Assembly (NCBI RefSeq): GCF_014202425.1
Contig: NZ_JACHGT010000022.1
Coordinates: 62,001 to 126,000, forward strand
DNA: 64,000 nucleotides
From: Phytomonospora endophytica
Lineage (GTDB): Bacteria > Actinomycetota > Actinomycetes > Mycobacteriales > Micromonosporaceae
Direction: 5' to 3'
Numbering within the stretch: the stretch's first letter is position 1; each line of letters opens with the position of its first letter. The notes under the pieces were generated by a model that had not been told where the DNA came from, searched no databases, and saw nothing but the letters and a program-made list of their open reading frames with translations. Below, one piece after another: positions 39,010 through 47,357 of the stretch. The translations under genes were made by a program, and so were the position numbers.

Positions 39010-39447
39010 TCACTCCCCCAGCGAAGCCAGGTGCCGCAGCGCCAGCCGGTACCCGTTCACGCCGGCCCCCACGATCACCGCGTCGGCGTGCGCCGACACA
39101 TAAGAGTGGTGCCGGAACGCCTCGCGCTTGTGCACATTGGAAATGTGCACCTCGACGAGCGGCGCCGTGAGCATCGCGCACGCGTCCCCCACCGACACCG
39201 AGGTGTGCGTCAGCGCCGCCGCGTTCAGCACGACCGGCGTCTCGTTGTCGGCGGCTTCGTGCAGCCATGCGAGCAGCTCGTGTTCGGCGTTGGTCTGCCG
39301 GACGTCCGCGTTGAGTCCCAGTTCCTTCGCGGCCAGCTCGCAGAGCGTGACCAACTCGGCGTAGGTGGTACTACCGTAAATGTGCGGCTCACGGGTGCCC
39401 AGCCGGTTGAGGTTCGGCCCGTTGAGGATCAGGACGTCGGTGGTCAT
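39010..39447 (-). CDS. aroQ: 3-dehydroquinate dehydratase, type II
   Basis: A 145-residue dodecameric-type enzyme for the third shikimate step. Signatures are [19 protein letters not shown] with the catalytic Tyr, the [15 protein letters not shown] loop, [10 protein letters not shown] and [20 protein letters not shown]. The ATG at 39447 overlaps the aroKB stop by 4 nt (ATGA); the longer open frame upstream lies inside aroKB. Confidence 0.96.
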   Translation of the reverse strand: MTTDVLILNGPNLNRLGTREPHIYGSTTYAELVTLCELAAKELGLNADVRQTNAEHELLAWLHEAADNETPVVLNAAALTHTSVSVGDACAMLTAPLVEVHISNVHKREAFRHHSYVSAHADAVIVGAGVNGYRLALRHLASLGE

Positions 39448-41009
39448 GCGCTCACCTCGGCGTAGGCGGTGCGGAGCTGCTCCTCGGTCACGTCGTCCAC
39501 GAGGGCCGGCCGGCCGATCGCGTCGAGCAGCACGAAACGCATCGTCGCGCCGACCGACTTCTTGTCGACGCGCATGGCCGCGAGCAGCCCATCGAACTTC
39601 CCGGCCTCGTAGTGGGTCGGGAGTCCCAGCGACTCCAGGATCGCCACGGTCCTGCCGACCACGTCGACACGACCGGTGAGGCGGCCGAGGTGCGCGGCGA
39701 AGACCATGCCCACGGCGACGGCGTCGCCGTGGCGCCACCGGTAGTTCTCGACCTTCTCGATGGCGTGGGCGAAGGTGTGCCCGTAGTTCAGGAAGGCACG
39801 ACGCCCGGATTCGCGGAGGTCCTCGGTGACGACCTCCGCCTTCACGCGGATGGCGCGGGCGGCGATGTCGGCCAACAACGCCGAATCGGCGACCAGGGCC
39901 GCCTTCGGGTCGGCCTCGACGCGTCGGAGGATCTCGGCGTCGGCGATGAAACCGCACTTGACGACCTCGGCGAGCCCCGCGGCGAGGTCGGCGGACGGCA
40001 GCGACTCCAGTGTGGACAGATCGCACAGGACGACGGCCGGGGGATGGAAGGCGCCGACGAGGTTCTTGCCCGCGGCGACGTTCACGCCCGTCTTCCCGCC
40101 GATGGCGGCGTCGACCATCCCCAGCAGGGAGGTCGGCAGGTGAATGACGCGCACACCGCGCAGCCAGGCGGCCGCGACGAAACCGGCGAGGTCGGTCACG
40201 GCGCCTCCACCGAGGCCGATGACGACGTCGGTGCGGGTGAAGCCCGCGGCGCCGAGGTGGTCCCAGCAGGCCGCGGCGACCTCGACCGACTTGGCGGCCT
40301 CGGCGTCGGGAACCTCGGTCAGCAGCGGCCGGACACCCGCGTCGGCGACGGCCACGGCTAGCGCGGCGGCGCGTTCGGCGAGGGGCGCGGTGTGCAGGAT
40401 GGCGGCCTGGGCGGCGCCGGTGAGGTATTCGGGTACGTGCGACCACAGGTCGCGGCCGATGACGGCGTCGTAGTCGGCGGCGCCGCCGAAGGGGATGCGA
40501 ACGGGCCGTTCGCCGACGTGGGCGAGCAGCTCGTCGACGATCCCGGCGGGGTCGCGGTCGTCGGTTTCGACGGTGACGGTGGCGACGTCGCGGTAGAGCG
40601 GCAGCCGCTGGTCCATCAAGACCTTGAGGGTCGCGCGGGGGTTCATCTCCAGGAGGGGCCGTCCGGCGCCGAGTCCGACGCGGCGGACGGCGTCGGTGAG
40701 CCCGACGTTGAGGAACACGACGCGGTGCCCGCCGAGGAGCGCGCGGGTCGCGTCGGCGAGGATCGCGCCGCCGCCGAGGGCGAGGACGCCGTCGTGCCCG
40801 GTGAGGGCGTCGGCGACGGCCTGGCGTTCGAGGGCGCGGAAGTGGTCTTCGCCCTCGTCGATGAAGATCTCCGGGATGGGTTTCCCGGCGAGGGTCTCGA
40901 TGTCGAGGTCGGTGTCGCGGAAGGCGACGCCGAGGCGTTCGGCGAGGGCGGCGCCGACGGTGGTCTTGCCGGAGCCGGGCGGGCCGACGATCACGCAGAC
41001 GGGCTTCAT
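39444..41009 (-). CDS. aroKB: Fused shikimate kinase / 3-dehydroquinate synthase
   Basis: A single 521-codon frame joins AroK and AroB. AroK (about 1-165) has P-loop GPPGSGKTT (9-17), substrate Asp in FRDTDLDIE, Arg in [11 protein letters not shown] in LALGGGA and lid RPLL. AroB (about 168-521) has [31 protein letters not shown] and [12 protein letters not shown]. No stop and no ATG, GTG or TTG occurs in the linker ([20 protein letters not shown]), so separate translation of AroB is unlikely. It overlaps aroC and aroQ by 4 nt each. Confidence 0.93.
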   Translation of the reverse strand: MKPVCVIVGPPGSGKTTVGAALAERLGVAFRDTDLDIETLAGKPIPEIFIDEGEDHFRALERQAVADALTGHDGVLALGGGAILADATRALLGGHRVVFLNVGLTDAVRRVGLGAGRPLLEMNPRATLKVLMDQRLPLYRDVATVTVETDDRDPAGIVDELLAHVGERPVRIPFGGAADYDAVIGRDLWSHVPEYLTGAAQAAILHTAPLAERAAALAVAVADAGVRPLLTEVPDAEAAKSVEVAAACWDHLGAAGFTRTDVVIGLGGGAVTDLAGFVAAAWLRGVRVIHLPTSLLGMVDAAIGGKTGVNVAAGKNLVGAFHPPAVVLCDLSTLESLPSADLAAGLAEVVKCGFIADAEILRRVEADPKAALVADSALLADIAARAIRVKAEVVTEDLRESGRRAFLNYGHTFAHAIEKVENYRWRHGDAVAVGMVFAAHLGRLTGRVDVVGRTVAILESLGLPTHYEAGKFDGLLAAMRVDKKSVGATMRFVLLDAIGRPALVDDVTEEQLRTAYAEVSA

Positions 41010-42184
41010 CGGATCAGCAGGTTCTCCAGGTAGCCGGCGAGGTTGCGCCGGGTCTCGCCGACCGAGTCGCCGCCGAACTTCTCCAGCGCGGCCTCGGCGA
41101 GGACGAAGGCGACCATGGACTCGGCGACGATGGCCGCGGCGGGCACGGCACACACGTCGGAGCGCTGCGCGATCGCGGCGGCGGCCTCGCCGGTGGCGAC
41201 GTCGATGGTGGACAGGGGCCGCGTGAGCGACGAGATCGGCTTCATCGCCGCGCGGACGCGGACGGCTTCACCGGTGGTGATGCCGCCTTCAAGGCCGCCG
41301 GCGCGGTCGGTGAGGCGCTTGACGCCGTCGGCGGTGGCCACGATCTCGTCGTGGGCGGCCGAGCCGCGCGAGCGGGCCTGAGTGAAGGCATCGCCGATCT
41401 CGACGCCCTTGATCGCCTGGATCGACATGAGCGCGGTGGCCAGGCGTGCGTCGAGTTTGCGGTCCCACTGGACGTGCGAGCCGAGTCCGGGCGGGGCGCC
41501 GTAGGCGAGGACTTCGACGACTCCGCCGAGGGTGTCGGCGTCGTTCTTGGCGTCGTCGACGGCGGCGACCATGCGCACGGAGGCGTCGGGGTCGAGGCAG
41601 CGGAGGGGGTCGGCGTCGATCTGGGCCTCGTCGCCGGGCTCGGGGAGGATCCCGGGTTTGGCGGCGACGTCGCCGAGGGCGACGACGTGGGAGAGGACGT
41701 CGATGCCGATGGCCTGCTTGCAGAAGGCCTTGGCGACGGTGCCGATCGCGACGCGCGCGGCGGTCTCGCGGGCGCTGGCGCGTTCGAGGATCGGGCGGGC
41801 GTCGTCGTGGGCGTACTTCTGCATCCCGGCGAGGTCGGCGTGGCCGGGCCTCGGGCGGGTCAGCGGTTTGTTGCGGGCCTGTTCGGCCAGCAGGGCGGGG
41901 TCGACGGGGTCGGCCGACATGACCGTCTCCCATTTGGGCCACTCGGAGTTCCCGACGCGGATCGCGACGGGCGAGCCGAGGGTGAGCCCGTGGCGGACGC
42001 CGCCGATGATCTCGACCTCGTCCCGCTCGAACTTCATCCGGGCGCCGCGGCCGTAACCGAGGCGGCGGCGGGCGAGTTCGGTCGTGATGGCCTCGGTGGT
42101 CACCGCGACGCCGGCGGGGAGGCCGTCGATGATCGCGACCAGGGCCGGTCCGTGTGATTCTCCGGCAGTCATCCAACGCAACAC
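41006..42184 (-). CDS. aroC: Chorismate synthase
   Basis: A 392-residue FMN-dependent enzyme that makes chorismate from EPSP. The N-terminus [20 protein letters not shown] and the arginine-rich [20 protein letters not shown] are family signatures, together with [14 protein letters not shown] and the C-terminal GGDSVGET. The GTG at 42184 is chosen because the family begins at MLRWLTAGESHG. It heads the aroC-aroKB-aroQ operon. Confidence 0.96.
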   Translation of the reverse strand: MLRWMTAGESHGPALVAIIDGLPAGVAVTTEAITTELARRRLGYGRGARMKFERDEVEIIGGVRHGLTLGSPVAIRVGNSEWPKWETVMSADPVDPALLAEQARNKPLTRPRPGHADLAGMQKYAHDDARPILERASARETAARVAIGTVAKAFCKQAIGIDVLSHVVALGDVAAKPGILPEPGDEAQIDADPLRCLDPDASVRMVAAVDDAKNDADTLGGVVEVLAYGAPPGLGSHVQWDRKLDARLATALMSIQAIKGVEIGDAFTQARSRGSAAHDEIVATADGVKRLTDRAGGLEGGITTGEAVRVRAAMKPISSLTRPLSTIDVATGEAAAAIAQRSDVCAVPAAAIVAESMVAFVLAEAALEKFGGDSVGETRRNLAGYLENLLIR

Positions 42185-42264
42185 GGTGGCAAGTGTGTCA
42201 CGCAGGCGGCGGTGACCGGTCAGCAGGTGAGCGGCGCGTCCCAGGCCTCGGGACGGGTGCGGGT

Positions 42265-42855
42265 TCAGGCCAGGAGGACGGCCAGATGGGCGCCGAGCAG
42301 CATCGACGGTCCGTACGGAAGGTGGGTGCGGCCGGCGCGGGCGGCGGCCAGGGCCCACAGGGCGCCGATGGCGATGGTGCACACGGTGGCCGTCGCCACA
42401 GTGGTCCAGGAGAGCCGGCCGAGGGGCAGGGCGAGGAGGGCGGCGAGTTTGACGTCACCGAAGCCGAGTGCCGCCGGGGCGGCGAGGTGGACGGCGGCGT
42501 AGGCGGTGAGGCAGACGGCGGAGGCGGCGAGCGCGCGGGTGAGGGAGGCGCGGTCGCCGGTGAGCGCGAGGGTGGCGGCGGTGAGCGGCCAGGCGGGGAG
42601 GACGAGCGCGTCGGGGAGCCGGTGGAGGGCGGTGTCGACGGCGGCGAGCGCGACGCCGAGGACGGTGAGGGCGGCCAGGACGGCGGTGACGGGGAGGGGC
42701 CGTGGGGTGAAGGCCAGTGCGGCGAGGAGTCCCATGGTGGTGATGGTGAGGACGGGGATGTTCGGTGTGGTGTGGGCGCCGACGGCGGCACCGAGGGGGC
42801 GGGCGCAGGCGAGGCCGAGGAGACCGGCGAAGAGGACGGAGTAGACCATCCCCAT
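42265..42855 (-). CDS. A24-family prepilin peptidase-like membrane protein
   Basis: A 196-residue membrane aspartyl protease, peptidase domain only. Both catalytic Asp motifs are seen: [16 protein letters not shown] and [17 protein letters not shown]. The N-terminal zinc/methylase domain of full PilD is absent, as is common in actinobacteria, where such proteins process Tad/Flp pilins or secretion pseudopilins. It sits between aroC and aroE regions, a conserved spot in actinomycetes. No pilin genes are in the window. Confidence 0.88.
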   Translation of the reverse strand: MGMVYSVLFAGLLGLACARPLGAAVGAHTTPNIPVLTITTMGLLAALAFTPRPLPVTAVLAALTVLGVALAAVDTALHRLPDALVLPAWPLTAATLALTGDRASLTRALAASAVCLTAYAAVHLAAPAALGFGDVKLAALLALPLGRLSWTTVATATVCTIAIGALWALAAARAGRTHLPYGPSMLLGAHLAVLLA

Positions 42856-42921
42856 GTCTACTCATAGCGCGCAAATAGGACGGGGTCGATGTTGGCGGCG
42901 GGCGTCGGGCATGCTGTGCGG

Positions 42922-43809
42922 ATGTTGATCCGACCGGCCGTGCCCGAAGACGCCGCGGCGCGTGCCGCCCTCGCGGCGGTGTGCCATCCGCATGTCCTGG
43001 TCAGCGAGCGGATGATCCGCTATTTCCTGCCCGATCCCGCGCTGCGCAGGGCGTCGGTGGTCGCCGAAGTGGACGGCCGGGTCGTCGGGTCGGGGTCGGT
43101 GGAGCTGGAGGTCATGGATCGCACGACGGCGGCCGAGACGATCAGCGTCGCCGTCGACGCGCGCCGCCGTGGCGTCGGCTCGGCGATCCACGCCGCCTTG
43201 GCCGAGCATCTGGCGACGCTGCCCGCGACACGGCTGAAAGGACGGGTGACGGGCCCGGAAGGCAGGGCCTTCGCCGAGGCGCACGGTTTCACGCCCGGCC
43301 GCGTATGGCGGATCTCCGGCACCGACCCGCGACAGGCACCGCCCGTCCCGCGCATTCCCGAGGGCATCACGCTCACCCCGCTCGCCGCCGTCGAAGACCT
43401 CGCACCGGTCTACGAGCTCTACCGGGAGTGCGGTGCCGACATGCCCGGTCGCGAGCGCGGGCCCGGTTTCTCCTACGAGGACTGGCTGAAGTTCGCCGTC
43501 AACTCCCCCGTGGCCGACCGGGACTGCTCGATCGTCGCCTACGACGGGGACGTCCCGGTGGCCTTGACGTTCATCAACAGCGACGGCGACCGCGCGTTCA
43601 ACTCCCTCGCCGGGACCGCCCGCGATCACCGCGGCAAGGGCCTGGGCAGGCTCGTCAAGGCCGTGTCCCTGCACAAGGTCGCCGCCAAGGGCGTGATGAG
43701 TGTGTACACGGCCAACACCGAGGACAACGCCGCCATGCTCGCGGTCAACACCTGGCTGGGTTACCGGCCCGCGCTCGAAGAGCTCACCATGGTCCGGCCC
43801 GTTGGCTAA
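42922..43809 (+). CDS. Tandem-GNAT acetyltransferase, copy 1
   Basis: A 295-residue protein with two GNAT halves. The first half has AVDARRRGVGSAIHAALAEH and the second TARDHRGKGLGRLVKAVSLH, followed by NTEDNAAMLAVNTWLGYRP. The ATG at 42922 (MLIRPAVPEDAAAR) is chosen over 42889 because it starts the GNAT fold and lies 6 nt after CATGCT, a likely -10. The double-GNAT layout recalls mycothiol synthase, but the substrate is unknown. A paralogue follows directly. Confidence 0.85.
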   Translation: MLIRPAVPEDAAARAALAAVCHPHVLVSERMIRYFLPDPALRRASVVAEVDGRVVGSGSVELEVMDRTTAAETISVAVDARRRGVGSAIHAALAEHLATLPATRLKGRVTGPEGRAFAEAHGFTPGRVWRISGTDPRQAPPVPRIPEGITLTPLAAVEDLAPVYELYRECGADMPGRERGPGFSYEDWLKFAVNSPVADRDCSIVAYDGDVPVALTFINSDGDRAFNSLAGTARDHRGKGLGRLVKAVSLHKVAAKGVMSVYTANTEDNAAMLAVNTWLGYRPALEELTMVRPVG

Positions 43810-43850
43810 ACGGCGTGACAACACCCGGCCGGCTGCGGCATGGTGGCCGC

Positions 43851-44747
43851 ATGATCCTGCGTAAGGCCACCCCCACCGACGACGGCGCGGTCCTCGCGCT
43901 GTGGACCACCTGCTATCCCTTCCAGGTCTTTACCGAGGCGCTGATCCGCGCCCGGGAGGTCGACAGCCCGCCCGCCGAGAAGCGGCTGACCCTTCTCGCC
44001 GAGGTCGACGGCGTCGTCGAGGGCGCCGCCATCTGCCGGGTGGACTTCGAGTCGGCCGATCCGGGGGTCGCCACACTCGCCCTGATGGTCGCGCCCGATT
44101 CCCGGCGCCGCGGCATCGGTGGTGCCCTCCACGAACGTGCGCTGGCCTACCTGCGCGGGCTCGGCATGACGCGACTGATCGTGCGCACCGGGGACGACGA
44201 CGGCATGGCCTTCGCCACCGCACGGGGAATGACGCTCAGCCGCACCGAGCGGATCTCACGGGTCGACCCGCGCGACGTGCCGGCGCCTCCCGCGCTTCCC
44301 GACGGGATCACCCTGCGGTCCATGGCCGACATCGCCGACCTGCGCCCGGTCTATGAACTCGACGGCGCGGTGAGCCTCGACGTGCCCGGTGACACGCCCT
44401 TCCAGTCCATGCCCTACGAGGAATGGCTGCGCGCGATCGTCGGTATCCCCATCTTCGACGCCGAGGCGAGCATGGTCGCCTACGACGGGGACCTGCCCGT
44501 CTCGCTGGCCTGCGTGGAGTCGGCCGGGACGCGCATGTTCAGCGGCCTGGCCGGGACCCTCGCCGGCTACCGCGGACGCGGGCTCGCGCGCGTGGTCAAG
44601 GCCCACGCCCTGCGCCGCGCCGCCGCGAAGGGGATCACCGAGGCGTTCACCAACAACGACGCGAGCAACACCGCCATGCTGGCGGTCAACACCCGGCTCG
44701 GCTACCGCGAGCACACCAGACTGCGGGTCGTCACCGGCGCGATCTAG
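43851..44747 (+). CDS. Tandem-GNAT acetyltransferase, copy 2
   Basis: A 298-residue paralogue of the previous gene with the same two halves: VAPDSRRRGIGGALHERALA and LAGYRGRGLARVVKAHALRR, then NDASNTAMLAVNTRLGYREH. It starts at ATG 43851, 6 nt after CATGGT, with no ribosome site, so it appears to have its own leaderless promoter despite the 41-nt gap. Its TAG is shared with convergent aroE as CTAG. Function unknown. Confidence 0.85.
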   Translation: MILRKATPTDDGAVLALWTTCYPFQVFTEALIRAREVDSPPAEKRLTLLAEVDGVVEGAAICRVDFESADPGVATLALMVAPDSRRRGIGGALHERALAYLRGLGMTRLIVRTGDDDGMAFATARGMTLSRTERISRVDPRDVPAPPALPDGITLRSMADIADLRPVYELDGAVSLDVPGDTPFQSMPYEEWLRAIVGIPIFDAEASMVAYDGDLPVSLACVESAGTRMFSGLAGTLAGYRGRGLARVVKAHALRRAAAKGITEAFTNNDASNTAMLAVNTRLGYREHTRLRVVTGAI

Positions 44748-45568
44748 CGGGCGGCGACGGCTTCACGCAGGGCCGCGCGCATCGCCTCGACGGGCGCGTC
44801 GACGCCCGTGAACAGCTCGAACTGCCGCACGGCCTGCGCCAGCAGCAGCGCGAGCCCGTCGACGACGACACAGCCGGCCTCGATGGCGCCGGCTGCCAGG
44901 GGCGTCGGCCACGGGTCGTAGAGCACGTCGAACAGGGTCGTGCCCGCACCCCACGACACCGCCAGGTCGTCGGCGACACCGCGCGGGACGGTGGAGATGA
45001 CCAGGTCGGCCGCCGAACAGGCCGGGGCCTGCGTCCAGCTGGCGCCGGTGAAGCGGTGCGCGCCGAGTTCGGTGGCCACGGCCGTAAGGTCGGCGAGCGA
45101 CTCCGGGCGGCGGGCGTAGGCGACGATGTCGGAGGCGCCGAGGTCGACGGCCGCGGCGACCGCCGCGCGGGCCGTGCCGCCGGCGCCGAGGACGGCGACG
45201 GTGTTGGCCTTCTCGATCCCGGCGTCGAGCAGTGCGTCGACCATGCCCGGCGCGTCGGTGTTCTCGGCGAAGCGGCCGCCCTCGCGCAGGACGAGCGTGT
45301 TCGCCGCGCCGATCGCGCGAGCCGTCGGCGACACCTCGTCGGCGACGTCGAGGGCCGCCTCCTTCAGCGGCATCGTCAGCGACAGTCCCGCCCACGACAC
45401 GTCGAGCCCGTCGAGGAAGGCGGGCAGCCGGTCGGCGGTCAGCTCGTGCCTGTCGTAGACCCACCCGGTCAGGCCCGCCGCGGCGTAACCGGCGTTGTGG
45501 ATCACCGGTGACAGCGAGTGCGTCACCGGTGAACCGAGGACGGCGGCCTTCCGGACCGGGCCGGTCAT
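44744..45568 (-). CDS. aroE: Shikimate dehydrogenase (NADP+)
   Basis: A 274-residue enzyme reducing dehydroshikimate. Substrate-domain motifs are LGSPVTHSLSPVIHNAGYAA and SLTMPLKEAAL with the catalytic Lys; ANTLV and TDAPGM are conserved; the NADP site is VLGAGGTARAAVAAAVDLG. It starts 1 nt after the mltG stop, the usual mltG-aroE order. It is separated from the other aro genes by the tandem acetyltransferases and a peptidase gene. Confidence 0.95.
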   Translation of the reverse strand: MTGPVRKAAVLGSPVTHSLSPVIHNAGYAAAGLTGWVYDRHELTADRLPAFLDGLDVSWAGLSLTMPLKEAALDVADEVSPTARAIGAANTLVLREGGRFAENTDAPGMVDALLDAGIEKANTVAVLGAGGTARAAVAAAVDLGASDIVAYARRPESLADLTAVATELGAHRFTGASWTQAPACSAADLVISTVPRGVADDLAVSWGAGTTLFDVLYDPWPTPLAAGAIEAGCVVVDGLALLLAQAVRQFELFTGVDAPVEAMRAALREAVAAR

Positions 45569-45569
45569 G

Positions 45570-46760
45570 TCACAAGACCCCGTTCGCTTGTGCTTCCAGG
45601 ATGTTCTGCTCGTGCTCGGTGAGCGTCTCGGCGAACTTCGTGGTGCCGTCCTTGTCGACGGCCACGAAGTAGAGCCACTTGCCGTCCGGCGGGTTCATCG
45701 CGCCTTCGAGGGCGGGCTTGCCCGGGTTCCCGATGGGCGTCGGCGGGAGGCCCTCGTGAGCGTGCGTGGACCACTTGTTGCTGTCCGGGTCACGAAGCAC
45801 GTTCATGTCCATGTCCTTCGAGGCCAGCGCCTTGCGGCCGGCCATCAGCTCACCGTAGTTCCAGGTGACGTCGTATTCGAGCAGGCCGGTGACGAAATCG
45901 CCGGTGGAGATCCCGAAGATGCGGTTGTAACCGACCCGCGAGACCTTGCCCATGTCCTCGTCCTTGAGGGCCTCGGCCTGCGACATCGACGCCATGTTCA
46001 GCGCCTCCCACGGGCTCACCTTCCCCTCGAAGGTCGACTCGACGGTCTCCTTGAACGAGATCTCGTCGGCGACGGCCATGAACCGCGACACCATCTCCTT
46101 GAGCATGCTCTCGGCGGTGTCCTCCTTGGTGAAGTCGTAGGTGTCGGGGTACAGGAAACCCTCCACGCTCTTCACGATCTTCTCGTCGTCGGTGTTCCGC
46201 TCGAACCAGGAGTCGTCGATGCCGAGGGCCTCGGTGTCCTTCGCGGCCTCCTTGAAGTCCTTGACGTCGACCCCGGTCTTCTCCGAGAGGATGTCGTAGA
46301 TGTCGAAGGAGTGCCTGCCCTCGGTGATGGTGATGCCGTTCTTGACGCGGCTGTCGGGCGAGAGCAGCAGCTCCAGCGCCGACTCCGCCGACATCTCCTT
46401 GCGCAGCGTGTACGTGCCCGGCTGGACCTTGCTCGAATCGGGGTTGGCGTCCCACGCCTCGACGAAGGCCGCACCGCTTTTGACCACACCCTCGTTGTAC
46501 AAGATGTTGGCGATGTCCGAGCCCAACGCGCCGTCGGGAATGGTCACCTCCACCTCACCGGTGCCCGTACCCTGATAATCCTCGGCGGCGAAAGCGTCCT
46601 GGAGCTTCCCGAAGCCCCACCAGCCCCCGGCGACCAGACCACCGAAGAGGACCACGACCAGCAGCAAGGTGACGCCGGTCCGGCCCTTCTTCTTCTTACG
46701 GTGGCTCTTGGGGCGAGGACGGTCCTCTCCCGTGCGCGCGAAATCGTCAAGCACGGACAC
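45570..46760 (-). CDS. mltG: Endolytic murein transglycosylase MltG
   Basis: A 396-residue cell-wall enzyme that cuts nascent glycan strands and limits their length. A basic cytoplasmic stretch (RPRPKSHRKKKKGRTG) precedes one membrane helix (about 31-52); the rest is outside the cell. A LysM-like region (VEVTIPDGALGSDIANILYN) and the YceG domain follow, with the catalytic Glu probably in MASMSQAEALKD and a conserved YNRIFG. Cotranscribed with ruvX upstream and aroE downstream. Confidence 0.94.
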   Translation of the reverse strand: MSVLDDFARTGEDRPRPKSHRKKKKGRTGVTLLLVVVLFGGLVAGGWWGFGKLQDAFAAEDYQGTGTGEVEVTIPDGALGSDIANILYNEGVVKSGAAFVEAWDANPDSSKVQPGTYTLRKEMSAESALELLLSPDSRVKNGITITEGRHSFDIYDILSEKTGVDVKDFKEAAKDTEALGIDDSWFERNTDDEKIVKSVEGFLYPDTYDFTKEDTAESMLKEMVSRFMAVADEISFKETVESTFEGKVSPWEALNMASMSQAEALKDEDMGKVSRVGYNRIFGISTGDFVTGLLEYDVTWNYGELMAGRKALASKDMDMNVLRDPDSNKWSTHAHEGLPPTPIGNPGKPALEGAMNPPDGKWLYFVAVDKDGTTKFAETLTEHEQNILEAQANGVL

Positions 46761-46822
46761 GGCGCTCTCCCAACGGGTTCGGTCATGGCGACCACGACTA
46801 CGAGGACGATCGCGGCACGGCG

Positions 46823-47296
46823 TCAGATACGCCGCTGCCGCTCCAGGTACTGCTGGAGGATCTCGACGGCCGCCGCTTGGTCCACGACGGCCTTCCGGCG
46901 CCGGCCTTTGACGCCCCGCTCCGCCAGCCTACGGCTTGCCGAGGCGGTGCTGAGCCTCTCATCGGCCAAACGGACCGGAACGGGCTCGACCGTTCGGGCA
47001 AGAAGGCCCGCGTACTTGCGGCACTCACGCGCCGCGAAGCTCTCTGTCCCGGCCAGGGTGACGGGAAGTCCCACGACGATCTCCACCACCTCATGCTCCT
47101 CGACGAGATCGACGAGCGCGGCGATATCGGTGGGAACGCCCTTTTTTGTGGTGAGATCGCGCGCGAGAGTCACCAAAGGTGAGGCAAGCACGCCATCGGG
47201 GTCGCTCATGGCGACCCCGACGCGTACCTTGCCCACATCCACGGCCAGCCTGCGTCCACGCGTGAACGCGGCCGGCTCGGGTTCGTTCTCCGACAC
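46823..47296 (-). CDS. ruvX: Putative pre-16S rRNA nuclease / Holliday junction resolvase-like YqgF
   Basis: A 157-residue RNase-H-fold nuclease. The fold's acidic residues are in RLAVDVGKVRVGVAMSD, VGLPVTLAGTES, RLADERLSTASA and the final VVDQAAAVEILQQYL. The GTG at 47296 (VSENEPEPA) is chosen; the frame is open upstream but would overlap alaS. Located between alaS and mltG as in most actinobacteria. The cellular role is debated between rRNA processing and recombination. Confidence 0.92.
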   Translation of the reverse strand: MSENEPEPAAFTRGRRLAVDVGKVRVGVAMSDPDGVLASPLVTLARDLTTKKGVPTDIAALVDLVEEHEVVEIVVGLPVTLAGTESFAARECRKYAGLLARTVEPVPVRLADERLSTASASRRLAERGVKGRRRKAVVDQAAAVEILQQYLERQRRI

Positions 47297-47357
47297 ACGG
47301 GCGATCTTAACCGCGTCGATGACCAGCGTCGACGCGGTCTCGTCCCGGCACCCGGCG

